Below, piece after piece: positions 1 to 56,799 of a DNA stretch of 64,000 nucleotides. The notes beneath the pieces are model-generated. The model was not told where the DNA came from and ran no database searches. It saw only the letters and a program-made list of their open reading frames with translations. The stretch comes from Norana najaformis (taxonomy: Eukaryota; Annelida; Clitellata; Crassiclitellata; Hormogastridae). The stretch is from positions 25,424,505-25,488,504 of the forward strand of contig OZ029917.1 of the NCBI GenBank assembly GCA_964023275.1, written 5' to 3'. Numbering within the stretch: position 1 is the stretch's first letter; the number at the start of each line of letters is the position of its first letter. The position numbers and the translations under genes are program-made.

Positions 1-12767
<12,767 letters not shown>

Positions 12768-12929
12768 TTCCAGAGGAAGTGTAGGCCTAACGGGTGCGCG
12801 CTCCCTTTCAATTCACGCATGCAACACCAATACATCCTTTTGTTAGTTACTGCCAATTTTTATTTACGTGCAACGGATTTATTTCTGTGAAGTCATATCG
12901 CTAAAGTACCTGTTTATCATATTACCTCA

Positions 12930-13350
12930 CTTTTGTCTGTTCCCACTAACTACTCATCTTATGGCAAAGCGATCAATATTCCTAATTGCATCTCGACTCT
13001 GGAACGCTCTCTCTACTGAATTTCTTTTACTTTAACCCACCATCGCCTGTCTCATCTGCTATTCCTCAGGCATTCCATTCAAAACTGAAGTCCCATGCTT
13101 TAAAGAAATATTATTCAGGTCCATCCAATCCTCCGCTTTCCCATTTCTGTCAAGCCAATCACAACCCACCATAACTTCTATGTCCCCTTCTCTCTCTCTG
13201 GTCTTCTGGCAACCGGACTTTGTTCTTCGCATGGTATCTTTGGAAAACCCAACTGACTTGACTCAGCGCTCGTGAATAAGCTGGTGTTCTGCGCTTAGCT
13301 TTAGGGTTACGGTTTAAAAATTCTCGATATTACGATTACAATCGAATCGA
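12930..13350 (+). mobile_element. LINE 3' end, copy B
   Basis: Contains a LWNAL-type remnant (CTCTGGAACGCTCTC, 12999-13013), then FHSKLKSHALKKYY, GGCAACCGGACTTTGTTC, CGCTCGTGAATAAGCTGGTG and a TTACGATTACAA tail. The LWN...L and F(R/H)xxLK motifs are standard at the C-terminus of CR1/L2-type reverse transcriptases. Confidence 0.65.
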
Positions 13351-13354
13351 ACAC

Positions 13355-13530
13355 AAAGTCCTATCACTTACCTACAAACGCACTTCAGTCCTCCCAACCC
13401 TCCTATCTTTGTGAGTTATTTACACTCTCCGCCGGCCCGTCACCTCATCCTTAAAATTTGGTAATCGCTCCATAGCCATAGCTGCCCCTCCATTCTGGAA
13501 TAAACTTCCCCCAGAGCTGCGACAGTTAAG
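13355..13530 (+). mobile_element. LINE C-terminal coding fragment
   Basis: The plus-strand frame reads HKVLSLTYKRTSVLP, then FGNRSIAIAAPPFWNKLPPELR, the conserved tail of CR1/L2-like ORF2 proteins. The frame is broken by stops. Confidence 0.6.
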
Positions 13531-13924
13531 TAGGGTAATCTATCGACCTTTTTAAACGCAACACCTTGGCGATTATAATCATGTGGTATGTCTATCTTAA
13601 TAATGTGATTACAGAAGCGCGTTGCTCTATATCTAGTGTTCACGAGTCTCTGCTTTTCGTCAAAGATTTTCGTAACTGCCCCTAGGTTGAGCTAACAGCC
13701 AAATGACCACGATTTTGTGACACATTTTCAATCATATAATTTATTATCTTCCCGTTCGAATTAAGCCGTGCCTTTGGCTCAACAGTCTTAAAATAAGATT
13801 TTCTTGAAGCAAAAAAAGTTTCGTGCTTTTATATACAGTTTGAACAATGCATGAAGCCATCGTCCTCACTATTGTCGAAGTTCATGTTCAACAGTTCATG
13901 TTCTCTGCGGCCCCTAACTACAAT

Positions 13925-14285
13925 TGGTCGACGCTGTGAACCAATCATGTCACAAGTCATCTGACCCATCATACAAACTCATCTATGTTCCACCACTTGC
14001 AATTTCGGCATTGGCCTTTCACTCAAAACTGAAAACATTCCTCTTTCACGGATCCTATCATGACATCCCCCCTTCTTCCTTATTTCTCTTTCCGCTCCAA
14101 TCTCAAACACCCACCGTAGCTGCGACGCTGCCTCTCTGTCTGCCTTTTGGATCTTGACCTGGAGCCGAAGCCTTTTTGCCTATCGATTTTTTGACTGAGC
14201 GCCTGTGAATAAACTGGTCCCCGTGACGTGGCTTTCGTTGGGCGCTGTATAAATCTCTGGATTACGATTTCGATTACAAAATAAC
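13925..14285 (+). mobile_element. LINE 3' end, copy C
   Basis: Remnant ALAFHSKLKTFLFHGSY, then GCGCCTGTGAATAAACTGGT and GGGCGCTGTATAAATCTC with a GGATTACGATTTCGATTACA tail. It ends about 170 bp before the poly(A) polymerase start codon. Confidence 0.65.
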
Positions 14286-14329
14286 TTTTTAGTTACTTAC
14301 TTACTTCACCAGAATTATTTTGAACACGG

Positions 14330-14451
14330 CTTACCGTAGCGTGTTTTTATATTCGCCATTTTGAAAGGAAGTGGGGAACTCTGTTTTGGAATTGGATTTA
14401 AAAAATTTAAATTTTACATTTTTCTGCTCTGGATAATTACGCCGTTCTGAA

Positions 14452-14460
<9 letters not shown>
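14330..14460. promoter_or_regulatory. Candidate divergent promoter / 5' region
   Basis: A minus-strand ATG with a strong context (CAAAATGGCG, ATG at 14359) and a GTAAGC donor 25 nt on lies only ~90 bp from the plus-strand ATG at 14452. Opposed start-like contexts this close suggest a divergent promoter. I see no clear TATA box. The minus-strand exon cannot join the known KAT5 exons directly (phase 1). Confidence 0.3.
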
Positions 14461-47385
<32,925 letters not shown>

Positions 47386-47736
47386 TATCCTTATTGTGGT
47401 TAGTTTTCTGCCTGAACTCCATAAACAGTTGGTGTGCAGTGCATGCATCTGCAGCCAGCTTAGAAATGGAATCCTCCACATCAGTTTTGAACCACACCCT
47501 ACAAATCTTAAACTGGCTCATGCCAGTTATGGAATGCAGCTGTTCGCTATTTGCAATTTTATTTTGCCTGTGTTTTATGTTGACAGATTTTGGGGTTGGA
47601 TTTGATGGCATGCACCAGTTGATATTCGGATGGGTGTGTTTGAAAACTGCTGTGGTTTCATCAGATTTAAATTAAAAATGCAAAAAAAGACGATAGCATG
47701 GCATGAAGGCCATATGTAATTTCTACTTATTAGGAA

Positions 47737-47756
47737 AATAAATAAAATAAATAAAA
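47737..47756 (+). terminator. Polyadenylation signal cluster of poly(A) polymerase
   Basis: AATAAATAAAATAAATAAAA gives three overlapping AATAAA-type hexamers about 350 nt after the stop codon. Confidence 0.5.
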
Positions 47757-48318
47757 AAATTAGATTGTCAGGTGTTTTCTTGTTTTAATTTCGCCTAAAA
47801 GAATAATTCAAGTAGTTTTTAGTTTCTTTTGTAACTTTCAAAAAAATCCACAATGCCATCATATGTCGGAAACTGTTGGCATTGGGCCTTATAAAAACGT
47901 TCCAATCGTATGTTTCTGGATGCGTGGGTTGCAACTGACTCTTGGCCAATAGATATCAACTGTGATGCATCTTCCACAAGTTGAAGTGCATAGCACTTCT
48001 TCTTGTTCAGGATTCAATATCTGTCTGAACGTAAGTCCTTCACTTTTTCACCTGGACAACTATGTTCTTATCTGGTTTTCCTGGTTTTCAGTGATTTACA
48101 TAATGCAGTATAAGCAGATCTGAAGTGAATGAGTTTTATTTTTCATCTACCATTTGCTTTTTTTGTATGGTGATGATGCTATAGACATCGCCAGTTGAAT
48201 TTAGAAAATTATGGTTCTTCAGCATTGTGCTGAAAGGCATGTTGGAAGAAAATAATAACCTAAGTGGTGTGTTTTGGTTTCAACAGTGGCTCGTGCTGTA
48301 TTCTCTTTCGGAGCTAAA

Positions 48319-48386
48319 AATCTGGTTTTTTGTTCTACAAACCTGTTACACTAAGTGTAATGGGTTGTAGAATAAAAAACCAGATT
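48319..48386 (+). repeat. 68-nt strong hairpin, pre-miRNA-like size
   Basis: The left arm from AATCTGGTTTTTT (48319) and the right arm ending AAAAAACCAGATT (48386) pair over about 22 bp with one G-U position, then an internal loop, then TTACACT/AGTGTAA closing with a very short loop. Confidence 0.75.
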
Positions 48387-49619
48387 CAGCTGACAGAGAA
48401 CTATGCAGTAAAAAGTATGAAATGTCGAAAATTATGCATCAATTTATGGCTTTCTGTCCAGTTGTTGGATTGCTGTTGTTGCTGTCTTGTTTCAACAAAA
48501 GTATCCTTCAACGACCAGACCGTACCTCTAACGACATGTTCAGAATGGAATGATTGCAATAATATTGGTGCTTGATGCCTTGGGAAGAAGGCTTCACACA
48601 GATGTATACTAAATCTTCAGTTGCATTATTTCCTTGCCAACAGAGTCAGTGTTAGTGGGCTATTCTTTTTCATTCATTCTACAATGTCAAAAACGTGTTA
48701 TCTGTATAAGCACTGCCTTTTAAATTCCTGGCCTTCTGTTCCGTAGACTGAAGAAATACTTGTTTTGGTCTGTTTACCTGCTTTTCTTGTGATGTACCCA
48801 CAACAAGGGGATTCAAGTGGATTGTTAACTAGAGTTACTATTAGCTATGGAAATATAAAGAACTTACATTGTACTAATAGTGAAGCCAGTGTGAAGAAAA
48901 GAACAACGTAAGAATTTAACCTATGCACAACATTTGGGTTTCTGCATTTCTTCAATATGGCTTGTTCACTACCACAGTCACTTGAAACTAATTGTTGAGT
49001 AAAATTGCATGTGTTGGTCTAAACTTAATAACACACTGATGTTCTGTGTGTTATTATGGATTCTAATGTTCTTAACACGTTTGGCTACAGTTTCATGGTT
49101 ATTGCATCTTTTTAGAAATTTCATCAGCTTTCATCTGTGAGATCTCTAATCTGTGTGGTTGCTTTAGTTTTCCAAAGTTGGCTTCTGGCTGTTATTCATC
49201 ATCACCTTTCATGTCTAAGTCCCCAATGTTCTGCAAACCACTGAGCTTGTGTTGGTTTCCTAAAAGCGTTTTGTGGCCAATAGTTTTGCCTCTTATATTT
49301 AAATTCTGCAACCTTGTGTAAAGTCCTGTCCCTGCTGTCTGGCTAATCATAATGTGTGATGCAGAATGATTGCTGTTAAAGTTGTCTTTGTATTGTAGAG
49401 TGTAGGCTTTGGTTCTGATTAGGACCTATTGCAAGCTGGTATTAATCAGTATTCTTATTACTAACAGTAAGGTCATGTTGCTTCAATTAACTGGTTTTCT
49501 CAGATGGTAAGGTCTGAATAAATTCTTTGTTGTTTTGTTGTTGCCAAGGGTGAGTGATGTAGCAGGTGATCAGATGACTACGTTGCTTTTATCCAGTGGA
49601 ATTGGTTGCATTTGCAAAC

Positions 49620-49623
<4 letters not shown>

Positions 49624-49650
<27 letters not shown>
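49624..49650. repeat. (GT)n microsatellite
   Basis: About 13 uninterrupted GT units. Confidence 0.95.
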
Positions 49651-50960
49651 CTGGCCAAGAATTGTTTTACAGCGTTCGTGACGTGGAGAAGGTTTCATAA
49701 TGTTGCTGTAACAGCAGTGCTGCAGTCAATAGTGTGGTTGGTACCCATTTCCAAGAAGTACTACAGAAATGCCTGGCTATTGTATTTTTTGCAGGTGCAC
49801 ACAGAGTGCCGGCATTCAGTGCTTCATTGGCAATGTTAATTTCATTTTATTTGCCTTCACCAGCCATTATGCATTAATGCTGGAACTGTACTCGTAGTGG
49901 AAGTGGGTTGTTGACTGTTGGATGCCAAGACTTTTTTGCAGCAGTTAAATTTGTGACACGAAACTGTCATGCTCATGTGTTATTTGTGTAGAAGGTGCTG
50001 TATATATGCTTTTAGGTGTCGCGATGAAAATCATCTAAACCCCTAATTTGTCTGGCGCATTGGATTTTGTGTTTCTTCAAAATGTGTTTCTTCCTCTAAT
50101 GACCAAAATATGTTTCAAGAAATTAATGCTTCTTTTGATTAACATACATAAACATACATTGATGGCTGTGCATGAAGCACTCTTGAAACGCTCTGTATAA
50201 ATGTTTTACATTGCATACTTGTTATCTCTTCTTTGACTTATTGGTATTTGCTGATGTTTTCATTGTAAAGTAGACTTTGTCTGTTGCTGTAGTACATCTT
50301 TAGTAAACCAGTTGGACACCTCACTGTTTAAAAACTAGTTTTTTTAAAACTCACTGTCTAGTTGTAGTAACTGTTATTTTCCAGTTTATATCTGCTACAA
50401 TTTAAGTTTCTGCTATGTTGAGTAATGAGAATTAATTTCAAAATCAGACAATGTTGATTTAAGATGTCTGTATGGTTAGAGATGGTCTTAAGTTTTTATG
50501 GGGTGTTGTTTGGTGTGTCTGTGTACAGTTTTATGTTGTTTATTGTGTGATGATGAGCATGTTTCTTTTATATAACATTTTCCACAAACTTGTATCACAA
50601 CTGCCATGAATGACACTGTTGTTGTACAGCTGTGCATAACATTGTTACCTATTCTGTGAGAGTAATCTGTTGTATAAAATGCCTCTTTATAGTTTGGTGT
50701 TTATTTTTATCTGTACTAATTGCAATATGGAAGCCACATTAGTATTAAGCTGTGAACCAAGAGTGGGCTTTTTTGGGTGCTGAAGAAATCCGGATTACTG
50801 TTGTAAGAAGATTTATAAAGTGCAAGTAAATGTTAGTAAATACACGGCAAATGTGGACTTAACAATTACGATCCCCATATGTCATCTCCATCTCGCATGT
50901 GCAGTTGTGTGAATAAATATTTTCTATTTTACTCTAGTTTTCCTTGTCAATTAATTATCC

Positions 50961-51770
50961 AAAATTGTATAGCATTAATGCAGTCAACATCATAATTTAT
51001 GAAGTGAGTGTGTGGAATGGGATTGTACACAAGTTATTTTGATTTAAATCTGATTGAAATGAATTTGGCAATCTACCACCACATCATCCATGGCAAAACA
51101 TAAGAGGTTCAGTCAGAATGGAAAATCATGAAGGCGTGAGATTTGAGACGAAAATACTTTGTGACCTGCAGCCAAGTCTCAGGTCTGGATTAAGGGGCTG
51201 TTGTGACCGTTAGGCACAAGATGTGCAGCCTTCCCCTCTCATTGCAAAGCGGTTTCTTAAAGGCTGAGTGGCTCTAGGACCTTGTGTAGCTGCCCTGGCA
51301 AACTTTCTTGCCCTTACACGGTAATCTGAGCTTTCTGGAGCGCAAGGTAAAAGGTCAACCCCCAACTGGTGATAAAATGTTGTGCAAAAATTTAGGCTCT
51401 GTCGGATGTGGCCCTTTGATGCTGCGGGGCCCCAGGCAGCTGCCTAGTTTGCCTGTTTGGTAATCCGGGCCTGCCTGGTCTCACTGACCAAGAGTTTGGC
51501 AAAGGAGCACTCTCTAGTATACAGGAGATCATGCAGAGTACTGGCTGGTCAGAATCAAAGTTATGAATAGATACAGAGCCTGGACCTACCTGAACATCAT
51601 TGCATACACTGAAGGAAACAATTGAAGAAAACTGACAACAATCTAGATAAATACTCTTCACTCGGGTACCTCTACGCTGCATGCAGCATATTTGTGCACA
51701 GTAATAGGGCCTATGCAACAACAGAGGGAGAAAGCAGTCGCGGGAATAACAAAAATAATGGAGTGAGTTA
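50961..51770. other. No gene seen
   Basis: Intergenic sequence with no coding frame or repeat that I can support. Confidence 0.5.
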
Positions 51771-52261
51771 GGGGTCGTCCATAAATGACGTCTGCAAAGA
51801 GGGAAGGAGGGATCATGCAAATGCGGACAAGGGGAGGGAGGGTTATGGCCTATACGGACATCCGCAGATAAATTTGTTACATAGCTTTTAGTACAACCCA
51901 TGCTTAAACACCAGCTTCAGTCAGATGGCAGACACTCTGTACTGCACTGGTTCACAAGCAGTAATGTTCCGTTGCAGACAGCTAAAGAAACATTTCTAGT
52001 TTTCAACCTATCTTTATGTTACATCTTTTAAGATCTGTTAGGTATCCTTTTTATGGTGCCACTGTGAGATTCTTTTAAATAAGATAGAACAAGTAGTTTA
52101 TTAGACGTTTTTCACGATGTTAGTCTCTATTGTTTACTGGCTTTGGAATGCGGACGTCTGCAAAGGGGGAGGGGGTAAAGCCAACTGAGGACAGATGCGG
52201 ACAAGGAGGAGGCAGGGGTTCAAAAGGTCATTTTTTGCGGACCTCCTTTATGGACGACCCC
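51771..52261. mobile_element. MITE, GGGGTCGTCCATAAA family, best-preserved copy
   Basis: The left end GGGTCGTCCATAAATGACGT and the right end, reverse complement GGGGTCGTCCATAAAGGAGG, are clear terminal inverted repeats about 490 bp apart. TTAG lies directly outside both ends and may be the target duplication. Subterminal purine-rich GGGAGGGAGG blocks are mirrored at both ends. No protein is coded. Confidence 0.7.
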
Positions 52262-52756
52262 TTAGCTGCCTTCGCTAAAGCCCCAACTGGAAAGATGCAA
52301 ATGTGGAAATTGGATAATAATGTATCTCATCCAGCTATACCCGGAAACAAAACACCAGGGCTAGGAAAACTGTGGCGGATCGGCCACAAGGCAAGACTGC
52401 TGGAAAGAGGCAGGAGTATCTATGACGCGCTTTAGGTAGCCGCTGAGTGCTGCGCGTGTGTGCACGGTAACTGCACGGGAATTTTAGAGGAATTAAATTT
52501 TATTAAATTTAAGCTTAATCTAATAATAGCTTAATAATTACGTCGTGGAAAATTCTTATTGTCATTTTAGTAAAGTAACGAGTAAAATTGTTGAAATTTA
52601 TAGGCTCTAAAATGCTTGTATTAAGCCAAGTAATGAGTAAAAGTTAGACACCTTTATTTACGTTTTATTGATCGATGCTAGTATATAAGCAAACCGCCGT
52701 AAACAGAAAAATGAGGGTTGAATAAGAGGTGTCGTGTGGTGATTTGCTATAGACGT

Positions 52757-52945
52757 GAAGGATGGAAGCGTGCCTTCATACATACAGTGAAGGATGGATG
52801 CGTGCCTTCATACATACAGTGAAGGATGGATGCGTGCCTTCATACATACAGTGAAGGATGGATGCGTGCCTTCATACATACAGTGAAGGATGGATGCGTG
52901 CCTTCATACATACAGTGAAGGATGGTAGCGTGCCTTCACGGGAAC
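52757..52945. repeat. 32-bp minisatellite, about 6 copies
   Basis: The unit starts GAAGGATGGATGCGTGCCTT and ends CATACATACAGT. Units 2-5 are essentially identical; the first and last vary. Each unit contains TGAAGG and CCTTCA as a 6-bp inverted pair. Confidence 0.95.
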
Positions 52946-53400
52946 GAGTCCGAGTCAGTGAAATCATAGCGTATACAAATACACGGACGAGGGTGACGTC
53001 CGGAGAAGCCGTGTTCGATCTGGTCCCGGTTACGATCAAATATACGGACGGTAGAGTCCGCGGAAAAGACTAATCTGTGCGCTCCCGGCGGGACGACCGA
53101 GACAAACACTGTCTGGTTTCGGGGCTGACGGCGTCGATCCGGTTAGAGGCGAGGGCCCACTCTACCGTAGATCGCGAGGCGGCCTGAGCCACGACGGTGA
53201 ACGTTGAGGTTGGACAGAACCCGGGGAAAGACCCCGTTCGTAAGAAATAAATACAGGTCTGTGACAAGTAAAGGGTTGGCATCGGGAAGCCTACCCAAGT
53301 AGTCGGCGAGTGTCAAATAAAACAGGCTCGTGTAAAACAAATGGGAAAGTTGCGGAAACTACCCCTTTCTTTGGCCGCGTAAGAGAAAAGTCTGATCAGT

Positions 53401-53782
53401 GCGCTCCCGAGAACGTCGCAGCCGTTACGAACCAATCTGTCTGATTTCTGACTGGCTCCGCGTTGGTCCGGCAGGGCTGGGGCCCACCCTGTTGGAAAGT
53501 CGCGAGACGGTCGAGTAAGTCACGATAGTTGGAAAATAGACGCTGGGCGAAGATCGGAGAAGACGAGTAGACAGGTCTGTGTGAATCCAAGGGGTAGCAT
53601 TTGTCGTACGAGAAAAACCCGTGCTGTATAGAAAATTGGTCCGTGCGCTCCTGAGGAGGTCGCAATCGAAACAAACCAACCTGTCTGATTTCTGACTGGC
53701 TCCGCGTTGGTCCCGCAGGGTTTGGGCCCGCCTTGTTGGAAAGTCGCGAGACGGTCGAGCAAGTCACGATAGTTGGAAAATA
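53401..53782. repeat. Direct repeat, two 138-bp copies 244 bp apart
   Basis: Both copies carry CTGTCTGATTTCTGACTGGC, CTCCGCGTTGGTC, TTGGAAAGTCGCGAGACGGT and CACGATAGTTGGAAAATA. The long minus-strand frames across them (for example 53396-53767) are repeat translations, not a recognisable protein. Confidence 0.9.
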
Positions 53783-54990
53783 ACAGGTTGTGCGAAACTC
53801 GGGGAAAGATGCGGCCGCGGTTTTCCGGTAGAAATTCAGATGGCAGGAAGAGATACGGGGAAGACGCCGCGGATCATAACACAGACCAAGTAAAGCTCGG
53901 ATACGTAAGAGACCGGATCATGTAACGCAGACCAAGAAAAGTCCCATTAACAAGGGACCGAAAACTAACGCAGACCAAGTAAATACCCGGTACATCATCG
54001 TCCGGGTCGGTTTCCCGATAACACCGGAGTCGAAACGGGAAGATACCGACTCCTCTATTTGCTTGTCGCCACACACTGATCAGAGGGCTGACTGAAGTGC
54101 GGGGAAGGGCCCCCTCGTGCGTAGGTCGGTACGAAGGTTAGTGTGTTTTACAGAAGGTTAGAGAGAGGACCTTCTTTTCAGTGTTCCATAGGGGTATCCT
54201 ATCCCCTGAAGCACTGTTGGTTGATAACTGCCAACAGAGATCTGGTGCAGAAATTTACTCCGGAAGTTCACGGAAATGGAGCGAGATAGTGGGAAGATGT
54301 GTCGCCCAATATCCTTGTGCCTAGGGCGGAAAGACACAGAGGCTCGTTGTAAGACTTCCCTGTTCCTGGAACCGAGAAAGCGACTGGTGTTTCAGAATAT
54401 TGGCGGTAGCGGGCGAGTTACAAGATGTAAAATGGTGGTTACGAGAAAGTCCTCACACACAAAAGGGAACGACTATTGCCGGTAAAGGAACGAACCCTGT
54501 TCTGAGTAAAGGCCATCCTCAGGACGTCGCCCATCCGGCGACCGTGGAAGAGGCAGAGTCAGATCCCGAGACCGAGTGTTAGTGTTGATTTCTTAAGGAA
54601 GCGGCCCATCCTGAAACTTCCTTAGAGAGAACGAACGATACGGGCAGAGGCGATATGGAGAGGCCATTTTACAGTGAAAATATAAGGGGCAGTGAGGCGG
54701 GTGGCTCTGAGCGTAGAACTGGGCTAGAGTACCCCACCCCGTGGACAGTTAGCCCGACCGGAGAACGCCACAAAACCACCGAGGAATCAACACTGACGCA
54801 CTGAGAAATGCACACCCAATAAGAAGGCGTGATCTACTGATAAGAAGCGCTCTTTAGTTCGCAGTTAATTCAGACCAATCAAAGTGCCAGCCAAGGTTAA
54901 TCTGAACCCGAAACAAGGCAATCTAAAGTTGCGAAAGGGGACGAGGCCATGGCCCGACAGCCGCGGCATTGTAAACAGTGGAGCGATATA

Positions 54991-55780
54991 GTGGGAGACA
55001 GCGAAAATCAGACAGAAAACAAGTTTAAAAAATAAAAAGATACAGCATATTTATTCGTGTCATTGACATTCAAACTGATAAAAATAATTATTTTAAAATT
55101 TGAATGCGAGAAGAGCTGAAGGCGGAGGTTTTTTTGGCTCCTGACCAAAGTAAATGGACCTCGTATACACGCATCCTTCAAAACACGCAATCCCACCGCC
55201 TAGATGTGCAGTTAGAGAGTTTATTTACCTTTGCCAGCGAAATGAAATGGGAATTAATCTAATGCATTTTGGCTAATTTACGGTCAAAACCAATCTTGAA
55301 ACACTGCTTTTATCGACAGGCTGCGGACGAAAAGAGAGAGTTGTATCGGATGCTTGGAAAAAAGCCCAGGATCAATAAGGTTTTGTGTGGCATCATAGGT
55401 AATGTAACTGCACGTAATGTAAAACTCCGAAATTTCTCGGCGCCACGCAAAAGCTGCGTTTTAGTGCAGACATAATATGAATATTGTGGTAGTGGTACCA
55501 ATCCGGCCATGCCCCTATTCGAGTGTAGGGTGTCATACCACCAAGGTGCTCCCCAAACTGGTTTCGGCGGGTTTCGACAGAAATAGGCCTGTTAAACCAA
55601 TAAATTAATAAGCGTATAATATATTAAAAACTGCCAAAGTGGGACAAAGCAGGCCTACAGGAAAAATCAAAAATCAACAGCAAAAGAGCGAGAAGTGTTG
55701 CAAATGGGAAAACTGGCTAAAAAGGTCATCAGAAATTTTGGTGAACAAAATGTAAATGTACACGGTTTTCTGTAGCTACC
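54991..55780. other. No gene seen
   Basis: AT-rich sequence without a coding frame or repeat that I can support. Confidence 0.5.
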
Positions 55781-55990
55781 ATGTGGCCTCGACCCTGATG
55801 GGGCGAGATCCTTCACCGCTGCCCGTTTTGAATGAGCGCCCGGCCATTTAAGGTCCCGTGCACGGACCGTGCTAGCCCGAGGATCAAATCTCTGAAATAA
55901 GCCTCCTTCAGGATTGCGAACCAGAGATCCACACGCACAGAGGCTCCTTGGCGTACGCGTTTACCGATGTAGCTAACTAGGTCAGCTAAC
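55780..55990 (-). repeat. Probable tRNA-derived SINE
   Basis: On the minus strand TTAGCTACATCGGTAAACGC resembles a pol III A box (TRGCNNA..GG) and, about 45 nt on, GGTTCGCAATCC resembles a B box (GGTTCGANTCC) with one extra base. It is followed by CG-rich sequence ending GAGGCCACATGG. It does not fold into a clean tRNA, so a SINE is more likely than a functional tRNA gene. Confidence 0.35.
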
Positions 55991-56164
55991 ATTGAAATCG
56001 GTTTTAAACTGGGCAAGTTTATCCTAAATATTCCAACACAGCACCTCAACCATACTAAAATTGGTTCCTTTCTCAACTCCGATCGCCGGTGCAGGGCATA
56101 TTAAGTTAGGCCTTAATAAGTTTAACTCGTCCTTGGGATTTTTCTTTAGGTGCAAAAACAACAA

Positions 56165-56345
56165 CAGTCATGATAATGACGACGACGATGATGACAATAA
56201 TAGTAGTAGTAGTGTAGTAATAGCAGTAGTAGCAGCAGTAGTAGTAGCAGCAGCAGCAGTAGGCCCAGCTGTAGTGATGATATTAGTAGTAGCAATTTTT
56301 AGTTGTTACATAAACAGGAATAACGACAATAATAAACAATGACAC
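56165..56345. repeat. Trinucleotide-rich microsatellites
   Basis: GACGACGATGATGAC, then (AGT)n/(AGC)n at 56201-56264, then ACAATAAT-type repeats to about 56390. A CTTGGG...GGCGCTACATAAATG tail at 56407-56445 may be a LINE 3' end. Confidence 0.85.
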
Positions 56346-56799
56346 CAACAATAACAATAGAAAGAACAACACGATAACAGTATTAACAACAACAACGCCT
56401 ATGCGCCTTGGGCTTTTTGCAGAATGGCGCTACATAAATGATGAGATACATACGACAACGCTGCCCATGAAGTTTTTAATCTAATGGATCATTTTTAAAT
56501 CTAGTAAAAACCAAAAGCTACAACAACTACTTCAATAACAACAGCACGTCTTCGAGTGGCCATTCTGCGCTTCTATGCAGCTGCTTCAATTTCATCGAGC
56601 CAGACAACAGCGAAAGCTGTCTAGTCAAGATCAAATACTTCTGTCTAACTCATAATGTTCCACCTTGCCCACCTCCCTGTATATGATAATTGGGTGACAG
56701 AATTATAAGAAATAATCGTATGCTTTGTAAGTGCATGTTTCTTATTCTTCGTTTCTTATGCATTCGTATGCATATTCATAGTTTACTCATCTACATAAT

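Larger units (their letters stand above)
47386..50960 (+). other. 3' UTR / downstream flank of poly(A) polymerase
   Basis: Overlapping AATAAA signals at 47737-47756 would give a ~370-nt 3' UTR. A second AATAAA near 50912 would give a ~3.5-kb UTR; the intervening T-rich DNA has no transposon that I recognise, so a long UTR is possible. It contains the hairpin at 48319-48386 and a (GT)n run at 49624-49650. Confidence 0.5.
52640..54990. repeat. GC-rich repeated block of unknown nature
   Basis: Much richer in G+C and CpG than its surroundings. Starts with an inverted repeat (GACACCTTTATT near 52647; AATAAGAGGTGTC near 52718), then the 32-bp minisatellite, then a 138-bp module in two copies (53401-53538, 53645-53782) and a weaker third near 53069-53200, then CAGACCAAG(T/A)AAA motifs at 53880-53975. 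Short frames (54276-54485, 54400-54582) match nothing that I know. It may be the end or LTR of a retroelement; unproven. Confidence 0.55.

Noticed and set aside
14335..14359. Minus-strand ATGGCG exon as the KAT5 first exon
   Set aside because: Strong start context and GTAAGC donor, but it ends in phase 1 and joining to 10502-10559 brings a stop within a few codons; an unseen middle exon would be needed.
51392..51901. 169-aa minus-strand frame
   Set aside because: Runs across the MITE end and its C-rich complement; no recognisable domain.
53396..53767. 123-aa minus-strand frame with repeated SQSEIRQ segments
   Set aside because: Explained by the 138-bp DNA repeat copies; similar open frames exist in overlapping phases, no family match.
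55860..55985. Functional tRNA gene
   Set aside because: Box-like motifs are present but no clean cloverleaf or acceptor stem can be drawn.
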